Assembly: GCA_946482045.1 (NCBI GenBank)
Contig: CAMLPZ010000118.1
Span: forward strand, 1-11,833
Source of the DNA: an uncultured Asticcacaulis sp.
GTDB lineage: Bacteria; Pseudomonadota; Alphaproteobacteria; Caulobacterales; Caulobacteraceae
Length of the DNA stretch: 11,833 nt
Direction of reading: 5' to 3'
Shown: piece by piece, positions 1-6,827 of the stretch
Layout: every line of letters starts with the position of its first letter
Position numbering within the stretch: position 1 is the stretch's first letter
Made by a program: the position numbers and the translations under genes
Notes under the pieces: generated by a model
What the model was told of the DNA's origin: nothing
Database searches by the model: none
What the model saw: only the letters and a program-made list of their open reading frames with translations

Positions 1-273
1 AGCGGCGACAAGATCCAGGTCATGTCGGGCCGCTATGGGCCGTACATCAAGTGCGGCAAGGTCAATGCGACCCTGCCCAAGGACGTAACGCCCGAGACCG
101 TGACGGTCGAGCAGGCGCTGGACCTGATCAACGCCAAGGGCGGGGTCAAAAAGGCTACGGCTAAGAAGGCACCGGCCAAGAAGGCGCCTGCCAAGAAGGC
201 CGCGACCAAGACGACCGCGGCAACGAAGCCGGCTGCCGCCAAGAAGGCGCCCGCGAAAAAGAAGACAGCTTAA
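1..273 (+). CDS. topA: DNA topoisomerase I, C-terminal end (partial at 5' side)
   Basis: Reading frame 1 is open from the window edge to the TAA at 271-273, so only the last 90 residues are visible. The segment GRYGPYIKCGK followed by NATLPK is the hallmark of the topoisomerase C-terminal repeat (Toprim_Crpt) found in alphaproteobacterial TopA, which relaxes negative supercoils as a type IA enzyme. The catalytic Toprim and Tyr domains lie outside the window. After this repeat the protein ends in about 41 residues of almost pure Lys/Ala/Pro/Thr (148-270), with repeated KKAPA units like a histone H1 tail, probably giving non-specific DNA binding. The cysteine in the repeat (YIKCGK) sits where many homologues have His. 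Family identity is firm; the role of the tail is inferred. Confidence 0.93.
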   Translation, partial: SGDKIQVMSGRYGPYIKCGKVNATLPKDVTPETVTVEQALDLINAKGGVKKATAKKAPAKKAPAKKAATKTTAATKPAAAKKAPAKKKTA

Positions 274-274
274 G

Positions 275-299
275 CGGCTCTTGCCGTTTTCATAAAACG
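275..299 (+). terminator. Weak possible terminator after topA
   Basis: Just after the topA stop there are two overlapping small hairpins. CGGC/GCCG (275-278 with 283-286) has a TCTT loop and is followed by TTTT. CGTTTT/AAAACG (285-290 with 294-299) has a 3-base loop. The first has the order expected of a terminator, but a 4-bp stem with four U residues is weak. The larger palindrome at 326-449 may contribute to 3' end formation. Confidence 0.25.
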
Positions 300-325
300 C
301 ATTCAAAGCTTGCGGGTCATTCGGC

Positions 326-449
326 TGCCCCTCACCCCATCCCTCTCCCCTCACGAGGGGAGAGGGGGATACTTGCGACCTTGCCGACAGCGAGGCGCAT
401 CTTAAATCCCCTCTCCCCGTTTACGGGGAGAGGGTTAGGGTGAGGGGCA
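326..449. repeat. Palindromic intergenic repeat element (about 124 bp)
   Basis: The outer 25-base arms 326-350 and 425-449 are inverted copies with two mismatches; they begin TGCCCCTCACC and end GGTGAGGGGCA. Each arm also forms its own hairpin with adjacent bases: 341-351 pairs with 356-366 (11 bp, loop CACG) and 409-420 pairs with 423-434 (12 bp, TT at the tip). The whole can therefore fold as one long stem or as two GC-rich hairpins around a 42-base centre (367-408). CCCTCACCC/CCCTCTCCCC palindromes of this kind occur as dispersed intergenic repeats in many proteobacterial genomes. No target-site duplication is visible. The repeat fills most of the topA-glycosyltransferase gap and ends 17 bases before the next start codon. 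Confidence 0.7.
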
Positions 450-466
450 TGCCATAGCCGCCAAAG

Positions 467-1900
467 ATGCCCGTGTCCGAAATCCTAAAGCGCCTCAAAA
501 CCATCCCCTACCTGCCAATCATTATTGGCCTCACGGTTCTGCGCCTGATCACGGCCGGCGTCAGCGGGCTGGTGCCGGACGAAGCCTATTACTGGCTGTG
601 GGCGCAGCACCCGGCCGCCGGCTATTATGATCATCCGCCGATGGTGGCGTGGTGGATCACCGCCAGCACCGCCTTATTCGGCCATTCTCCCTTTGCCGTC
701 CGTCTCCCCTTCATTCTCAGCTTCCTTGCCTTGAGCTGGCTGATGTTCGACGCCGCGCGCACACTGTTCAACGACGCCGTCGCGCGCCGGACGCTGTTGT
801 GGCTCAATGCCTGCCTGCTGCTCAGCATCGGCTCTATCATCGCTACTCCTGACCCGCCGTCGGTGCTGATGTGGGCCGCAGGGCTATGGGCGCTCGCGCG
901 GCTGATCGCGTCCGGGCAAGGCGGGTGGTGGCTGGTCTTCGGCCTGTTCGCAGGCTTGGGCGTCGAAGCCAAGTACACCAACCTTTTCCTGGGACTAGGC
1001 GTCGCCCTGTGGGTGGCGATCAATCGCGATGCAAGACGGTGGCTCCTGACGCCCTGGCCCTATGCCGGCGCAGTGGTTGCGCTCGTGGCCATGGCGCCGA
1101 ACCTGCTGTGGAACCTGACGCACGACTTCGCGACGCTCCAGAAGCAGTTCGGCCGCATCGAAGCCGGGCAGTTCACCCTCGAATACCTGTTCGAATTCCT
1201 GCTGTCGCAGCCCCTGCTCCTCAATCCTCTGATCTGCGCCTTTGCCGCAATGGGCGCCGTCACTTGGTGGCGTAACCACTCGGATGCACGACTGGCCCTG
1301 CTGGTTGCCCTGCCCCTTCCGCTGATCGTCTACATGCTGACGCACGTCTTTCACGACCGCATCCAGGGTAACTGGCCGGCGCCAATCTTTCCGGGGCTTG
1401 TGCTGCTGGCCGCCTATACAGCCGAAGCCAAGTGGTCGGGTCTGCGCGCCTGGACAGCGCCCTTGGGGATTACCATCACCCTCATCGCCCTGATGGTCCT
1501 GTCTTTCGGCAGCGTCGTGAGGCTGCCGGGCGCGGCCGGCCTCAGCCAGGGCTGGGACAAGATCGCCGGCAATGTCCGCCACCACCAACGGCAGTCCGAC
1601 GCCGTCTTTGTCGCAACCACGGACTACAACACCCAGGGCGAACTGAGCTTCCACCTCCGCGACACCACCGTTATCGGCATGGTCGAGCGCGAACGCTACA
1701 CCTGGCCGACGTCGGACGCACCAGGGCAGACCGCGCTGATCGTCGTGCAGGCGCGGCGGTCAATAAATCTCAATGCTTGTTTTGAAGACGTGCGCGAACT
1801 GGCAACCGTATCGCGGCTTGAAAAGCCCAATCCAAAATCGGACTTCAGGCTCTACAGCGGACGGCTGAAAGCCGCCCGCTGCGAACTCCCAGAGAATTAA
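467..1900 (+). CDS. Glycosyltransferase family 39-like integral membrane protein (PMT_2/ArnT-like)
   Basis: This 477-residue polytopic protein has roughly ten hydrophobic segments (about residues 12-30, 80-98, 108-126, 133-150, 153-185, 196-215, 240-262, 275-295, 305-320 and 331-352) and a soluble C-terminal part (about 360-477), probably periplasmic. The first loop carries PDEAYYW (37-43) and YYDHPPMVAW (53-62), the conserved acidic and HPP motifs of PMT_2/GT39-type transferases. These use a polyprenyl-phosphate-linked sugar to modify lipid A, cell-wall polymers or proteins. EAKYTNLFLG (167-176) and GNWPAP (301-306) are further family landmarks. The acceptor and sugar cannot be deduced, and ArnT itself is longer (about 550 residues). 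The ATG at 467 has only a weak ribosome site, but the PDEAYYW motif is at the expected distance. Its TAA (1898-1900) overlaps the stop of the convergent osmC-like gene. Confidence 0.85.
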   Translation: MPVSEILKRLKTIPYLPIIIGLTVLRLITAGVSGLVPDEAYYWLWAQHPAAGYYDHPPMVAWWITASTALFGHSPFAVRLPFILSFLALSWLMFDAARTLFNDAVARRTLLWLNACLLLSIGSIIATPDPPSVLMWAAGLWALARLIASGQGGWWLVFGLFAGLGVEAKYTNLFLGLGVALWVAINRDARRWLLTPWPYAGAVVALVAMAPNLLWNLTHDFATLQKQFGRIEAGQFTLEYLFEFLLSQPLLLNPLICAFAAMGAVTWWRNHSDARLALLVALPLPLIVYMLTHVFHDRIQGNWPAPIFPGLVLLAAYTAEAKWSGLRAWTAPLGITITLIALMVLSFGSVVRLPGAAGLSQGWDKIAGNVRHHQRQSDAVFVATTDYNTQGELSFHLRDTTVIGMVERERYTWPTSDAPGQTALIVVQARRSINLNACFEDVRELATVSRLEKPNPKSDFRLYSGRLKAARCELPEN

Positions 1901-2331
1901 GCGAGGGTCGCTTCCAGCGTGATCGGCACAGCCGACAGGGCCTTGGAGATCGGGCAGTTGGCCTTGGCACCGTCGGCGATCTGGCTGAATTGCGCCTGGT
2001 CGATGTTCGGGATCTTGGCCGTCAGCTTGAGCGCGATGGCGGTGATCGAGAAACCGCCGTCGCCCGGCGTCAACGTGACTTGCGCATCGGTATCAATGCT
2101 GTCGGCGGTGAAGCCGGCATTGGCAAGCGCAAAGGCCAGCGCCATTGAGAAGCAGCTCGAGTGGGCCGCAGCGATCAGTTCTTCGGGGTTCGTGCCGGCC
2201 TTGCCGTCAGCGTTTTCAAAACGCAGCTTGAAGCTATAGGGCTGTTTGTTCAGCACGCCCGACTGGGTCGTCACCGTGCCTTCGCCCTGCATTCCATTAC
2301 CGGCCCAATGGGCCTTTGCCGTACGCAACAT
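1897..2331 (-). CDS. OsmC family peroxiredoxin (organic hydroperoxide detoxification)
   Basis: This 144-residue protein of normal OsmC length has both conserved cysteines: Cys60 in AAAHSSCFSMAL and Cys126 in ANCPISKAL. In OsmC/Ohr proteins the pair reduces organic and inorganic hydroperoxides in the cytoplasm and is recycled through a dithiol intermediate. The N-terminal AHWAGNGMQGEGTV and the GTNPEELIAAAH segment place it in the OsmC subgroup rather than Ohr. The frame is open back to 2511, but the start is set at the ATG 2329-2331 because AGGAG (plus 2340-2344) lies 8 bases upstream and family homology begins there. The gene converges on the glycosyltransferase with a 4-base overlap, so the two stop codons share bases. 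OsmC genes are often stress-induced; nothing here shows how this one is controlled. Confidence 0.92.
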   Translation of the reverse strand: MLRTAKAHWAGNGMQGEGTVTTQSGVLNKQPYSFKLRFENADGKAGTNPEELIAAAHSSCFSMALAFALANAGFTADSIDTDAQVTLTPGDGGFSITAIALKLTAKIPNIDQAQFSQIADGAKANCPISKALSAVPITLEATLA

Positions 2332-2366
2332 CGGTGACTCTCCTGTTTCAAGATTAAAGGAGCCTC

Positions 2367-2395
2367 GTTCTAGACCGGCCTGCGCAGGGGCACAA
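2367..2395 (-). promoter_or_regulatory. Possible promoter of the osmC-like gene
   Basis: On the minus strand TTGTGC (2395-2390) and TAGAAC (2372-2367) are separated by 17 bases, matching the sigma-70 hexamers at 3/6 and 4/6 positions. Transcription would begin near 2360, giving a leader of about 30 bases before the ATG at 2331. The spacing is right but the hexamers are imperfect, so this is a suggestion only. Confidence 0.33.
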
Positions 2396-2408
2396 TTAAA
2401 GATTCTGC

Positions 2409-2446
2409 AAAAAAAGCGGCCTCCCGGGATGGACGTCCGGGAGGCC
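2409..2446 (-). terminator. Intrinsic terminator reading leftward, upstream of osmC
   Basis: GGCCTCCCGG (2418-2427) pairs perfectly with CCGGGAGGCC (2437-2446) around a 9-base loop. On the minus strand the stem is followed after two bases by seven U (plus A tract 2409-2415). On the plus strand only AATTTAA follows, so the natural direction is leftward. It would end a short transcript coming from about 2510 and insulate the osmC-like gene from it. Confidence 0.7.
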
Positions 2447-2509
2447 AATTTAAGATCGCACGGTAGGGATGGGCCGCCGATCATTAGGGGCGGCCGGGAG
2501 GCGCCGCCC
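2409..2509 (-). ncRNA. Candidate small RNA: three hairpins and a terminator, with a CCUCCC loop
   Basis: On the minus strand three stems follow one another. Hairpin 1 spans 2509-2488: a perfect 7-bp GGGCGGC/GCCGCCC stem with loop GCCUCCCG. Hairpin 2 spans 2482-2454: GAUCG/CGAUC with an inner CGG/CCG. Hairpin 3 is a 10-bp terminator stem at 2446-2418, followed by seven U (2415-2409). A TATTAT hexamer lies at 2521-2516, so transcription could begin at the G of 2509, the first base of hairpin 1; no good -35 box is visible. The loop CCUCCC is complementary to Shine-Dalgarno sequences, a feature of known alphaproteobacterial sRNAs such as the CcsR (cuckoo) RNAs of Rhodobacter. No convincing protein is encoded in this stretch. 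The terminator needs some minus-strand transcript starting to its right, and no minus-strand gene lies there. Existence is inferred from structure only. Confidence 0.42.
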
Positions 2510-2584
2510 AAAGCGATAATAAATCATTAGCTCAGGACGCCATCGCCTTCCCATGCGGATGAAAACTTCAAATGATCAGGAAAC

Positions 2585-2599
2585 GATAAGCTCGTTATC
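2585..2599. promoter_or_regulatory. Small inverted repeat upstream of the ABC-F gene (possible operator)
   Basis: GATAA (2585-2589) and TTATC (2595-2599) are perfect inverted half-sites around the 5-base spacer GCTCG, ending 10 bases before the possible -35 box of the ABC-F promoter. The size would suit a dimeric regulator, but five-base arms can arise by chance, and no regulator gene is adjacent. Confidence 0.2.
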
Positions 2600-2609
2600 T
2601 GAAACGGAC

Positions 2610-2638
2610 TTGCCATTTGTATCGATGGCTACTATGTG
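2610..2638 (+). promoter_or_regulatory. Possible promoter of the ABC-F gene
   Basis: TTGCCA (2610-2615) and TATGTG (2633-2638) are 17 bases apart. The -35 matches 5 of 6 consensus bases and the -10 only about half. Transcription would begin near 2645, leaving a leader of nearly 80 bases before the ATG at 2723. Confidence 0.3.
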
Positions 2639-2722
2639 AACTGGCATCCCAAACCGGAGCTCTCAGACCATGTAATTTTTCCTGACAGAGACACGCTCTT
2701 TGTTTTTCCTCAGGAATTTTTC

Positions 2723-4285
2723 ATGTCTGCTATCATTGTCCGCGACCTGTCGTGGTCGCTTCCCGACGGCCGTGCGCTGTTTTCCCAACTTGATCTGACC
2801 CTAGACAACCACTGCACCGGTCTGGTCGGCCGCAACGGCACGGGCAAGTCATCCCTGCTGAAGCTGATCAGCGGTGACCTTGCTTTGCAATCCGGCACGA
2901 TTACGGTTGCAGGTACGCTAGGTGTCTTACGTCAGTCCCCAACCCCCGGCGCCACAGTGGCCGACCTGTTCGGCGTGACCGAAGCCCTGGCAATCTTGCG
3001 TCGTGCTGAAGCCGGTCAGGCTACCGAAGCCGATCTCGGCAATGCCGACTGGACGCTTGACGACCGTCTGGCGGAGGCCCTGGCGCGTGTCGGTCTGGAC
3101 ATCGATCCCGATGCTGTTCTCGACCGTCTGTCCGGCGGTCAGCAGACTCGCGCGGCTTTGGCGGCCCTGACCTTCAACATGCCGGATATCCTGATGCTTG
3201 ATGAACCGACCAATCATCTCGACCGGCAAGGGCGGCAGGCCGTGCTGGATCTTTTAAGCGGCTGGCGCAAGGCTGCCGTTGTCGTCAGCCATGACCGTGA
3301 ACTTCTGGAAGCCATGGATGCAATTGTCGAACTGACCTCGCTCGGCGCGGCATCTTACGGCGGCAACTGGAGCCATTATCAGATGCGCAAAGACCAGGAG
3401 CTCGCGGCGGCACGGCACGATCTGGAAGACGCAGAAACCCATAGGGCCAACATCGCCCGTACCGTGCAGATCACGGCTGAGCGCAAGGCCCGCAAGGACA
3501 GCGCCGGGCGGAAAAAGGCCGCCAAGGGCGATGCGCCCAAGATCCTTCTGGGCATGATGAAGAACCGCAGCGAAAATACTTCAGGCGGCAATGCCCGGCT
3601 GGCCGAACGCCAGCGCAGCGAGGCCGAGGACGCCATTGCCATCGCGCGCCAGAAGATCGAAGTGCTGCAGCCCTTTGCCGTCACCTTGCCGCCAACCGGT
3701 CTGCCATCAGGCCGCACCATCCTAAGGCTAGACGGCGTCACGGCCGGTTACGATCTGCCGGTTATCCAGGATTTCGACCTCCACGTCACAGGTCCGGAGC
3801 GCATCGCGATCACTGGTCCAAATGGCTCAGGCAAAACCACCCTGCTCAATCTGATCACAGGAATGCTCGCCCCACAGCATGGCGCGGTCCACGTCACCGA
3901 GCGTCTGGCGCTGCTCGATCAGCAAGTCAGCCGGCTCGATCCAGAACTGACCCTCCGCGACAATTTCCGCCGTCTGCATCCCGACAGCGACGAGAACAGT
4001 TGCCGGGCGGCGCTGGCGCGCTTCATGTTCCGCGCCGACGCCGCGCTTCAGACCGTTAGAACCTTAAGCGGTGGCCAGCGCCTGCGGGCCGGACTGGCCT
4101 GCGTGCTGGGTGCAGCGCCGCCCTGGCTGTTGTGTCTCGATGAGCCGACCAACCATCTCGACATCGATTCGATCGAAGCTGTCGAAGCGGGTTTGAAAGC
4201 CTATGACGGCGCACTCATCGTCGTCAGCCACGACGAAGCCTTTCTCGACGCTATCGGCATCAGCCGGCGGGTCTCACTTGGCTGA
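2723..4285 (+). CDS. ABC-F family ATPase (ribosome-associated type, duplicated ABC domains)
   Basis: This 520-residue cytosolic protein has two complete ABC cassettes and no membrane segment, the ABC-F plan. Domain 1 has Walker A GRNGTGKS (36-43), signature LSGGQ (136-140), Walker B ILMLDEP with Glu161, and H-loop His190. Domain 2 has GPNGSGKT (365-372), LSGGQ (448-452), LLCLDEP with Glu474, and His503. Between them lies a charged linker (about 220-315) rich in Lys/Arg, the P-site tRNA-interaction motif region in this family. ABC-F proteins bind the ribosomal E site and rescue or regulate translation; some protect against antibiotics. Which subgroup this is cannot be told here. The frame is open from 2636, but AGGA (2712-2715) seven bases before the ATG at 2723 and the start of homology (SAIIVRDLSW) fix the start. 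The last 26 bases overlap the convergent kinase gene. Confidence 0.93.
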   Translation: MSAIIVRDLSWSLPDGRALFSQLDLTLDNHCTGLVGRNGTGKSSLLKLISGDLALQSGTITVAGTLGVLRQSPTPGATVADLFGVTEALAILRRAEAGQATEADLGNADWTLDDRLAEALARVGLDIDPDAVLDRLSGGQQTRAALAALTFNMPDILMLDEPTNHLDRQGRQAVLDLLSGWRKAAVVVSHDRELLEAMDAIVELTSLGAASYGGNWSHYQMRKDQELAAARHDLEDAETHRANIARTVQITAERKARKDSAGRKKAAKGDAPKILLGMMKNRSENTSGGNARLAERQRSEAEDAIAIARQKIEVLQPFAVTLPPTGLPSGRTILRLDGVTAGYDLPVIQDFDLHVTGPERIAITGPNGSGKTTLLNLITGMLAPQHGAVHVTERLALLDQQVSRLDPELTLRDNFRRLHPDSDENSCRAALARFMFRADAALQTVRTLSGGQRLRAGLACVLGAAPPWLLCLDEPTNHLDIDSIEAVEAGLKAYDGALIVVSHDEAFLDAIGISRRVSLG

Positions 4286-5078
4286 CGACCCGCCGCCCGG
4301 CATCAAGCTTTAAAGTCAGATCGGCACGACCCGGCATCTCGCGCAAGATGGCCTGGGTCAGGCGCTCATAATGCAGGACAAATCGCGCGACCTCACCATC
4401 GGTCATGACGCGCGTACCCGTACGGCCTTCGCGCTTCAAACAGTCGCGCAACGTCTGTTCGGCCAGGGTGCGCCATTCGGTAACGACTGTGAAATCGGGC
4501 GCCGCCAGCAGGACCAGACGGTCCAGGCGGTCAAACAGCCGCCGATACGGCCCTTTTAGCGCGTCATTGACATGGCGCCGCCAGGCACCTTGTGCATCCA
4601 GTGTCGCTTCCAGATCGTTGACCGGCTCAATCAGTTCGTAATCCGCCTGCGGCATGGCACCAACGCACCAGCCTTCGAATAGAACCACGTCGGCGCCTTC
4701 GACCAACTGCCACTCGGTCTCGGGCACCGGCTGATCGCTGGCCTTGTCAAAGCGCGGCAGACGTACCGGCCGCCCGACTTTCAATGCGTCGAGAACCGTC
4801 TCGCCTAAGGCAACGTCGTGTGTGCCGGGAACACCACGCGTAGCGAACATCGGGCTGACACTATGAGCCAGCCGCCCGCGCGCCTCACGCGACAGATAGA
4901 GATCGTCTAACGACAGGACGGCAACGCGCACGCCCCGTTCCTCGAAATGTTCAGCCAGATCGCGCGATAGGGTCGACTTGCCCGAACCCTGTGCTCCACA
5001 AATGCCGACGATCAAGGGGCTGGCGGCCGTGAGCCAGCCCGCGATCACTGGCGCAACGATCTCAAACGATCCGGTCAC
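4260..5078 (-). CDS. P-loop kinase, D-glycerate 3-kinase/uridine kinase-like
   Basis: This 272-residue cytosolic kinase has a Walker A G-AQGSGKST (28-36), a DDLYLSR segment (58-64) typical of the phosphoribulokinase/uridine kinase superfamily, and FEGWCVG (135-141). The last two are characteristic of plant-type D-glycerate 3-kinase (GLYK) and the related bacterial YggC and yeast Tda10 proteins. The proposed reaction is D-glycerate + ATP to 3-phosphoglycerate; a different small substrate is possible. The start is taken as the GTG 5078-5076, with AAGG five bases upstream on the minus strand. It overlaps the end of the upstream dehydrogenase gene by 17 bases, implying translational coupling and a shared pathway. 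The open frame runs back to 5237, but that stretch is antisense-like in composition and lies inside the dehydrogenase. The 3' end overlaps the ABC-F gene by 26 bases. Confidence 0.82.
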   Translation of the reverse strand: MTGSFEIVAPVIAGWLTAASPLIVGICGAQGSGKSTLSRDLAEHFEERGVRVAVLSLDDLYLSREARGRLAHSVSPMFATRGVPGTHDVALGETVLDALKVGRPVRLPRFDKASDQPVPETEWQLVEGADVVLFEGWCVGAMPQADYELIEPVNDLEATLDAQGAWRRHVNDALKGPYRRLFDRLDRLVLLAAPDFTVVTEWRTLAEQTLRDCLKREGRTGTRVMTDGEVARFVLHYERLTQAILREMPGRADLTLKLDAGRRVVSQVRPAG

Positions 5079-6033
5079 GCGGGCCTTCACCACGGAAAAA
5101 GGCGTCGATATTGGTCGCGGCGCGCATCCCCATTGCGTTACGCGTCTCGATGGTCGCGCTGCCGAGGTGCGGCAGCAGGACGACATTGTCGAGCCCCAGC
5201 AGGTCGGGATGGACGACCGGCTCTTTTTCATAGACATCGAGGCCCGCCGCCCAGATCACATTATCCTTCAGGGCCTGGGCCAGTTCGGCTTCGTGAACGA
5301 CCGAACCGCGCGCGGTATTGATCAGGATGGCCGTCGGCTTCATCAGCCCCAGCAGGCGCGCATTGACCAGATGCCGCGTCGCGTCGCCGCCCGGACAGTG
5401 CATGGACAGGACATCCGACCGCGCCGCCAGTTCGTCGAGACTCGCGACATAGGTCGCGCCCAGCTCGGCTTCGACATCGGGCGCCGCGCGGCTGCGGCTC
5501 GCATAAGCAATGTTCATGGACAACCCTAAGCTGGCGCGGCGCGCCACCGCCTGCGCGATGCGGCCAAAACCGAACAGGCCCAGCGTCTTGCCCTGCAAGG
5601 ACTGCCCCAGCATGTGCGTCGTGCCCCAGCCCTTCCAGCCGTGGGCGCGCACCTGGCGCTCGCCTTCACCACCACGCCGGCTGGTCATCAGCATGAGCAG
5701 CAGCGCGATATCGGCGGTGGCGTCGGTCAGCACGTCGGGCGTATTGGCGACGACGATGCCTGCGGATCTCGCCGCCTGAAGATCGATATGTTCAAAACCG
5801 ACGCCAAAATTGGCGATGACCTTTACGCGCACGCCCGGCTGGCCCAGGATTTCGGCATCCAGCTTGTCGGTCACTGTCGGGCACAGGCCGTCATAGGCCT
5901 GCATCGCCGCCTTCAGCTCATCACGGTTGAGCGGCTGGCCGGACCGGTTGACGGTCACGTCATAGCGTTCGAAAATCCATTTTTCGGCGGCCTGTGGCCA
6001 CGGGCGGGTCAGGAGAATCTTCGGTCTGGTCAT
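5062..6033 (-). CDS. D-isomer specific 2-hydroxyacid dehydrogenase (glyoxylate/hydroxypyruvate reductase-like)
   Basis: This 323-residue protein has the normal length of the family. An N-terminal catalytic half contains NFGVGFEHID (75-84). The Rossmann segment LGLFGFGRIAQAVARR (151-166) binds NAD(P). The catalytic triad is visible as Arg242 in INTARGSVV, Glu271 in DVYEKEP and His289 in LPHLGSAT. Such enzymes reduce glyoxylate or hydroxypyruvate to glycolate or D-glycerate. The coupled downstream glycerate-kinase-like gene makes hydroxypyruvate/glyoxylate reduction the best guess, but substrate choice in this family is hard to read from sequence and other 2-ketoacids are possible. The ATG at 6033-6031 has no strong ribosome site and lies 37 bases after the stop of the rluA-like gene, so it is probably co-transcribed with it. 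Confidence 0.88.
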   Translation of the reverse strand: MTRPKILLTRPWPQAAEKWIFERYDVTVNRSGQPLNRDELKAAMQAYDGLCPTVTDKLDAEILGQPGVRVKVIANFGVGFEHIDLQAARSAGIVVANTPDVLTDATADIALLLMLMTSRRGGEGERQVRAHGWKGWGTTHMLGQSLQGKTLGLFGFGRIAQAVARRASLGLSMNIAYASRSRAAPDVEAELGATYVASLDELAARSDVLSMHCPGGDATRHLVNARLLGLMKPTAILINTARGSVVHEAELAQALKDNVIWAAGLDVYEKEPVVHPDLLGLDNVVLLPHLGSATIETRNAMGMRAATNIDAFFRGEGPRDRIV

Positions 6034-6070
6034 GACGCGTTCTTAGCCGCCCAACGCCTGCGGCACAATT

Positions 6071-6772
6071 TCAGAATAGCGCCGGCGATACGAACATAAG
6101 CCGCTCGCCCGACACCGGATGCGGCACCTCAATTCGTTCGGCATGCAGCAGCAGGCGGGGGCTCTGTGCGATGACCTCTGGCGGGGCATAAAGCGCATCT
6201 CCGACAATCGGATGCCCCAGGGCCAGCATATGAACACGCAACTGATGCGACCGTCCCGTTACGGGTTCCAACGCCACACGTGTCAGCCCTTCTCCGCGCC
6301 ATAGGACACGATACTGCGTCAGCGACGGCTTGCCGATTGCATGATCGACCATCTGCTTGGGGCGGTTGGGCCAGTCCGTGATCAACGGTAAGTCGACCTC
6401 GCCGGCGTCAACCGTCATCTCTCCTGCCACAATCGCCACATAGGACTTCGCTACCTGGCGATCGGCAAAGGCCATTGACAGGGTGCGATGCGCCTCAGGC
6501 CCGCGCGCCATGACCATGATGCCTGACGTGGCCATGTCCAGCCGGTGCACGATTAAGGCGTCGGGATAGTCGGCCTGGACACGCCGGATTAGGCAGTCTT
6601 CGCCCGCCGGCCCCTTGCCGGGCACGCTCAAAAGGCCGTGGGGCTTGTCCACGACCAGCATATGTTCATCTATATGGAAGATTCTCAACACCGGCGGACT
6701 GGCGCACATATCAGGATCATGCGCAAGGTCCGCCGGCCTCTGAGAGAGGGGCGCCGGGGTCCCGACGGTCAA
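6071..6772 (-). CDS. rluA: RluA family pseudouridine synthase
   Basis: This is a 233-residue enzyme with the RluA catalytic motif HRLDMATSG, in which Asp79 is the nucleophile. It also has VVDKPHGLLSVPG (40-52) near the N-terminus and the RSHQLRVHM block that closes the active site. The exact HRLDMATSG form, the short length and the lack of an S4 domain fit RluA itself, which isomerises U746 in 23S rRNA and U32 in several tRNAs, rather than RluC/RluD. The start is uncertain. The TTG at 6772 has GGAGGT three bases upstream (minus strand); the ATG at 6709 would give 212 residues, closer to the N-terminus of E. coli RluA, but has no ribosome site. It is the first gene of the minus-strand operon and is divergent from the sigma-factor gene. 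Confidence 0.88.
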   Translation of the reverse strand: MTVGTPAPLSQRPADLAHDPDMCASPPVLRIFHIDEHMLVVDKPHGLLSVPGKGPAGEDCLIRRVQADYPDALIVHRLDMATSGIMVMARGPEAHRTLSMAFADRQVAKSYVAIVAGEMTVDAGEVDLPLITDWPNRPKQMVDHAIGKPSLTQYRVLWRGEGLTRVALEPVTGRSHQLRVHMLALGHPIVGDALYAPPEVIAQSPRLLLHAERIEVPHPVSGERLMFVSPALF

Positions 6773-6827
6773 CAGACCTCCCCGGCGCTCATGCAGGCTC
6801 GCACCGCCGCGCGCGTCCTACGATGAG

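Noticed and set aside
148..270. Repeated AAGAAGGC units as a CRISPR or tandem-repeat locus
   Set aside because: The repeats are in frame and encode the Lys/Ala tail of TopA; there are no spacers.
995..1654. 219-residue minus-strand open frame opposite the glycosyltransferase
   Set aside because: Gln/Gly/Arg-rich composition without hydrophobic core or motifs; a shadow of the plus-strand membrane protein.
2332..2511. N-terminal extension of the OsmC frame from a TTG at 2511
   Set aside because: The extension reads through the terminator hairpin, lacks homology, and a good AGGAG precedes the internal ATG at 2331.
2636..2722. 29-codon upstream extension of the ABC-F frame
   Set aside because: No ribosome site, sequence unlike ABC-F N-termini, and AGGA precedes the ATG at 2723; the possible -10 box overlaps the earlier start.
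5079..5237. N-terminal extension of the kinase frame into the dehydrogenase gene
   Set aside because: Ser/Arg/Cys-rich antisense-type composition with no kinase homology; the Walker A is at the usual distance from the GTG at 5078.
4978..5529. 183-residue plus-strand open frame across the kinase-dehydrogenase junction
   Set aside because: Antisense to both genes, with Arg/Gln-rich low-information sequence.
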